Origin: an uncultured Opitutaceae bacterium | GTDB taxonomy: Bacteria > Verrucomicrobiota > Verrucomicrobiia > Opitutales > Opitutaceae | DNA length: 64,000 nucleotides | Assembly: GCA_937902925.1 (NCBI GenBank) | Contig: CALFNN010000104.1 | Coordinates: 62,001-126,000 of the forward strand | Direction: 5' to 3' | Part shown: one piece after another, positions 61,701 to 64,000 of the stretch | Numbering within the stretch: position 1 is the first letter of the stretch | How the letters are laid out: each line of letters opens with the position of its first letter | Translations under genes and position numbers: made by a program | Notes under the pieces: generated by a model | Seen by the model: the letters and a program-made list of their open reading frames with translations, nothing else | Told to the model about the DNA's origin: nothing | Database searches by the model: none

Positions 61701-62748
61701 CCCTAGCATAGCCATATTCCTGCACGAACACCCGCAACCACTCGGTTAATTCGGCGCGCTTGGGGTCCGCGGTCGAGTCAGTGCTCAACGGGCGCACCGC
61801 CCCGGCGAGGAACGGCAACCGCATCAGCGTGCGCGCATCGCCGAATCGTTCCCGCCGCCATTGCTCGATCTGGTAGACCTTCAGGTCGGACATCGACTGC
61901 AAGGCCTCGATACTGCGCGTCTGGTAGCTCTTCGTCTCGAAGCGCAGATAAACCACGCTCGCGGTCACGGCCAGCAGCCCCAACCCGGCCAGCAAGCCAA
62001 ACACCAGCCGTTCCTCGCGCGAAACCGGCGCGAAGTCCGCGGCTGATGGGTCGGCGCCGAAAAACCAATAGCGCAGCCGATTGGTCGCGCGGCCGCCCAT
62101 CAAAAGCAAAAAATTGAAGAGCGCGAATTCGAACATTACGAGCGGCGCGACCTTCAGCCACCCGTCGTTCGACACGGGCGGGTTGCCCGCCGCATACGAC
62201 ACCACCGTCACCAGCGCGAAGAGTTCCACCGCCAGCGCGGAAAAAATGCCCGCATCGCGCAAGGTTGGGCGGCCGGCCAACGGTGACAGCAATGCGAGCA
62301 GCGCAAAATTGGAAAACAACGACAGCACGGCCGATTGCGTGGGAATGTAGCCGACCGAAAACCCCTCCACCGCCCTTCCGCCGAAGCCGAGCCATGATTC
62401 CCACGGTGGCACGCGACCGTTTAAATGGCAGAAAAGCACGTGCAACGCGGCCAACGCCGCAAGTGCCGAGAGGAGGGCCGCGATGCGACGCGCCACCGGC
62501 CGGGTCGGAAAAAACAAATGCAGCCCGAACGCGACCCCCAGCGCCATCAACAGCCATTCGGTGGCCGGCGCCATGGGCACAATCTGGCCGAAACTGACCC
62601 CCTGAGCAGCGAAGCCCCGCCACCGGAAAAAATCTCCCAGCGCAAGCGCCACGACGAGGCCTATCCCGCCGCGCTGCAGCCGGGCCCGCACACTACGGCG
62701 CGACGCTGATCGCGCAGGCAAGGCAAGTGGGTCCGGGGACGGCATCAT
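58729..62748 (-). CDS. large membrane sensor histidine kinase, multi-PAS
   Basis: This is a 1339-residue kinase and the first gene of the operon. It has an N-terminal block of about seven to eight membrane helices (30-290, MASE-like), an extracytoplasmic dCACHE-like region (about 295-540, containing YGYARVVVMNRAMEPVLTVT and LLVPLRTFQSATLEGAILLQ), another helix (VASALAGLLASTGFVTSWLW), and four PAS units. The latter include LDEELRLIDVNQQAIETYGW, LTDFASGRFIEVNESFCRIM and FTYASPAALPLLGYLPEEI. The core has VASHEFRTPLAAATGSLELL, NLLGNAVRYSPAG and GTGLGLNIVKRY. ATG 62748 is chosen; ATG 62745 and TTG 62775 are alternatives. The ligand is unknown. Confidence 0.9.
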   Translation of the reverse strand: MMPSPDPLALPARSASRRSVRARLQRGGIGLVVALALGDFFRWRGFAAQGVSFGQIVPMAPATEWLLMALGVAFGLHLFFPTRPVARRIAALLSALAALAALHVLFCHLNGRVPPWESWLGFGGRAVEGFSVGYIPTQSAVLSLFSNFALLALLSPLAGRPTLRDAGIFSALAVELFALVTVVSYAAGNPPVSNDGWLKVAPLVMFEFALFNFLLLMGGRATNRLRYWFFGADPSAADFAPVSREERLVFGLLAGLGLLAVTASVVYLRFETKSYQTRSIEALQSMSDLKVYQIEQWRRERFGDARTLMRLPFLAGAVRPLSTDSTADPKRAELTEWLRVFVQEYGYARVVVMNRAMEPVLTVTAPGQPDLPAAGLRERLQTLRPDSDVVELPPYVDGTDVLHWDLLVPLRTFQSATLEGAILLQTDPTRSAIQILQSWREEYQTGQSMLWYREGDRLVSLGGYRRVPGTTPDELRPFGMIRSISDPGQSQSMLTRMARGELSVGEGLDHRGVMIVGFGRPIPNSPWLLSSRVDSTEVYAPLRRSAIGVASALAGLLASTGFVTSWLWRQRQKDLLHDRVAAELEQKRLAVRLGLVMRHAKDIILLLDEELRLIDVNQQAIETYGWSREELLQKTIQDLRSSDTPAKLQDVLASAAAHDGMVFETIHRRKDGTTFPAEASVRHVEMDGRPHLLSILRDISERKRAEAQLRGSEEKFSKAFQANPSGIALTDFASGRFIEVNESFCRIMRCSPQDVIGRTSVEVGTWGSADDRSQMLKALSTDGSLRNFELQTRTGGGEAKTVLLHAELIELNGQRCVLSLIEDITDRKRAEAALQASEERYRLIADNTSDLIWLYDRVAERFTYASPAALPLLGYLPEEIVGRRLLDFVTPASREAARRALEQAMGSAGGTRAPVHLAVELEHQRKDGSLVPTEVVTSVLLNASGQITHVLGVTRDITERRKARATLEKFNTELEEQVEARTAELAARNREIEALVESIPDTVLLCDERGELVTSHFAQNRVSSFPFASVSSGDGLSQQHPVLLEIARELHAVASASREATMLEFDRNLNGVDYSIEARATPAGENRMLILLRDISARKRGERVAQANLERERQLSDMKTQFISVASHEFRTPLAAATGSLELLERHAARITEAKRVELLTRSQRSLGRLTAIMDNVLQLSRADSGRVKVKRTAVDLVQFVQDLIREVEAGDRQSHGFTFQPSGKGDAVPVDTNLLNHILSNLLGNAVRYSPAGTRISVTLDIGQQAFSFTIADEGIGIPEAERERVFEPFARGSNVGQINGTGLGLNIVKRYTELMGGRIELLPTERGAAFRVNIPLI

Positions 62749-63047
62749 GGCCAAAGCAAAACCCTCCGAGGGCAAGCGGCACTTAGGGGATGCTTAAAAA
62801 GACTGGCGAGACTTAATCCATCACCTGTCGAGCCAACGGGGCACCGGGTGCGACCATTCCGTCGGGCCGAATTCGATGTTCCGCCGCTTCACTGTCCCAC
62901 CATTCAGAAACAGCCTTGGGGGTCGTCGGTGAATTATAGACCATCACCAATGGCTGGCGCGATCCGGTCTGGTTCGCCTCAACCAGCAAGGCGGCCGCAG
63001 TGCGCGACGTTGACCGCACGGCGGGGACCGCCTTGGCTGTTCGCGCA

Positions 63048-63539
63048 ATGCGGTCGAAATGGCGGATCTCCCACGCGCAGGGTTACCTCGGCCTCGGCAT
63101 GGTCGCGGAGGCCGCCGCGGAACTCGACCAGATCGCCGAAGCCGAGCGCGACGCGCCGGAGGTGCTCGCACTCCGGCTCACCGTGCTGCAGGAGCGATGC
63201 GAGTGGCCGGCGTTGCGCGCCGTCGCAGCCGAGTTCGTGCGCCGCTCGCCGGCCGAGCCCGCCGGCTGGGTGACGTGGGCCTACGCCACCCGCCGCGCCG
63301 AATCGCTCGCCGCCGCGGAAAAAATCCTCCTCGAGGCCGAGCGGTTGCATCCCGCCGAGGCGACGATCCAGTTCAATCTCGGCTGTTACGCGTGCCAGCG
63401 GGGCGCCCTCGCCGAGGCGCGCCGCCGCGTGAACCGCGCGATCGCCCTCGACAAAAAATTCGCCGCGGCCGCCGCGACCGACCCCGACCTCGCACCGCTG
63501 CGTGCCGCCGGCCACGCGGACTGTCCGCCCAGCGCGTGA
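63048..63539 (+). CDS. small tetratricopeptide-repeat protein
   Basis: This is a 163-residue soluble helical protein with TPR-like pairs: SHAQGYLGLGMVAEAAAELDQI, EVLALRLTVLQERCEWPALRAVA, ESLAAAEKILLEAERLHPAEA and TIQFNLGCYACQRGALAEARRRV. The last two units fit the TPR consensus best. ATG 63048 gives a plausible start; a GTG at 63000 would add 16 residues of unlike composition. TPR proteins mediate protein contacts; no partner is indicated. The preceding 299 bases (62749-63047) hold no gene that I can support. Confidence 0.75.
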   Translation: MRSKWRISHAQGYLGLGMVAEAAAELDQIAEAERDAPEVLALRLTVLQERCEWPALRAVAAEFVRRSPAEPAGWVTWAYATRRAESLAAAEKILLEAERLHPAEATIQFNLGCYACQRGALAEARRRVNRAIALDKKFAAAAATDPDLAPLRAAGHADCPPSA

Positions 63540-63588
63540 TTTGACAGCCGGAATGCCGTCCGGCGCCATCACGCCTCCCTCCGCTCGA

Positions 63589-64000
63589 ATGTCCGCCGCC
63601 CCGCTCCTCGCCCTCCGCCACCTCGCCAAGTCGTTCGGCGGCGCCCGGGCGCTCCGCGGGGTCGATTTCGACCTGCACGCCGGCGAGGTCCATGCGCTGC
63701 TGGGCGAAAACGGCGCCGGCAAAAGCACCCTGATCAAGATCGTCACCGGCGCACACCAACCCGACGCCGGTTCGATCGCGATCGCCGGGGAGACCGTCGC
63801 GGACCTGACACCCGCCTCCGCCCGCAAACTCGGCATCGCCTGCATTTACCAGCAACCGGCGCTCTTTCCCGATCTCACGGTCGCCGAGAACATCGGCCTC
63901 CGCCTCGAGCCGGCGGCGGCGTTTCGCCGGGTGGCGTGGGCCGCCCGCCGGCGGCGCGCGCAGGAGCTGCTCACCCGGATCGGCGCGGCGGTTTCGCCCG
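63589..64000 (+). CDS. sugar ABC transporter ATP-binding protein, 3' end missing
   Basis: The first 137 codons of an RbsA/MglA-type ATPase are in the window; the frame runs off the end. MSAAPLLALRHLAKSFGG is followed by VDFDLHAGEVHALLGENGAG with Walker A GENGAGKST (about 42-50) and the Q-loop region CIYQQPALFPDLTVAENIGL. The ARKLGIACIYQQ pattern is typical of double-domain sugar ATPases. A permease and a binding protein are expected downstream, outside the window. Residues about 112-124 are unusually Arg-rich (AARRRRAQE). Confidence 0.88.
   Translation, partial: MSAAPLLALRHLAKSFGGARALRGVDFDLHAGEVHALLGENGAGKSTLIKIVTGAHQPDAGSIAIAGETVADLTPASARKLGIACIYQQPALFPDLTVAENIGLRLEPAAAFRRVAWAARRRRAQELLTRIGAAVSP

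Noticed and set aside
62813-63019. 68-codon minus-strand frame
   Set aside because: No recognisable family, no clear ribosome-binding site, and composition unlike the neighbours. It may be chance.

Overview
The window is about 64 kb of dense, very GC-rich DNA from what looks like a Gram-negative bacterium of the Verrucomicrobiota, probably near Opitutaceae. That placement is an inference from the GC-rich codon use, the outer-membrane porin, the FIST and PAS-kinase gene content, and several hypothetical families I associate with that group. No rRNA gene was seen, and no tRNA or CRISPR array was recognised.

Layout. Positions 1-9 kb hold mixed housekeeping genes: the end of a UbiA-like membrane protein, a methyltransferase, a minus-strand membrane pair that may be MotAB/ExbBD-like, peptide deformylase, a Gfo/Idh/MocA oxidoreductase, a PduO-type cobalamin adenosyltransferase, a small membrane protein and a PIN-PhoH ATPase. 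Serine acetyltransferase (cysE) and a convergent LysR regulator follow. From 11.2 to 26.6 kb lies a complete nitrate assimilation locus: a NasS/NrtA-like protein without a signal peptide, NrtA, NrtB, two NrtC/D ATPases, a porin, a nitrite channel, a siroheme nitrite reductase, a CysJ-like diflavin reductase, a DmsB-DmsC fusion and a molybdopterin nitrate reductase. From 26.6 to 37.1 kb lies assimilatory sulfate reduction: an Rrf2 regulator, cysN, cysD and cysH on the minus strand; cysC, a uroporphyrinogen methyltransferase and a sirohydrochlorin chelatase on the plus strand; then a cysteine synthase-rhodanese fusion divergent from a sulfite reductase with an extra C-terminal helical domain. 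Both reductases use siroheme, so the two pathways share the cofactor genes.

Positions 37-54 kb are mixed: coiled-coil and unknown proteins, an OppA-like lipoprotein, a HAD phosphatase, an acyltransferase, topoisomerase IV subunits parC and parE separated by about 5.5 kb of other genes (S41 peptidase, hybrid kinase, FIST sensor, FG-GAP lipoprotein), an AsmA-like protein and a DsbA-like thioredoxin-fold protein. From 54.2 to 62.7 kb four histidine-kinase genes run in one minus-strand operon with no DNA-binding output protein. The window ends with a small TPR protein and the start of a sugar ABC transporter ATPase.

The most unusual signals are small repeats in the nitrate locus. A four-helix-bundle (S23/IVS-type) gene sits backwards between nrtB and nrtC, flanked by arrays of 7-nt tandem repeats that together form an imperfect inverted repeat. 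Similar heptamer arrays lie in frame inside nirA, the diflavin gene and the dmsBC fusion. A roughly 96-bp palindromic REP-like unit lies in frame inside the nitrate reductase gene. Separately, a displaced, degenerate copy of the 3' end of parE lies beyond a single inserted lipoprotein gene. A shared 13-nt motif upstream of cysH/cysC and of cysK/sir suggests a sulfur regulon, plausibly under the linked Rrf2 regulator.
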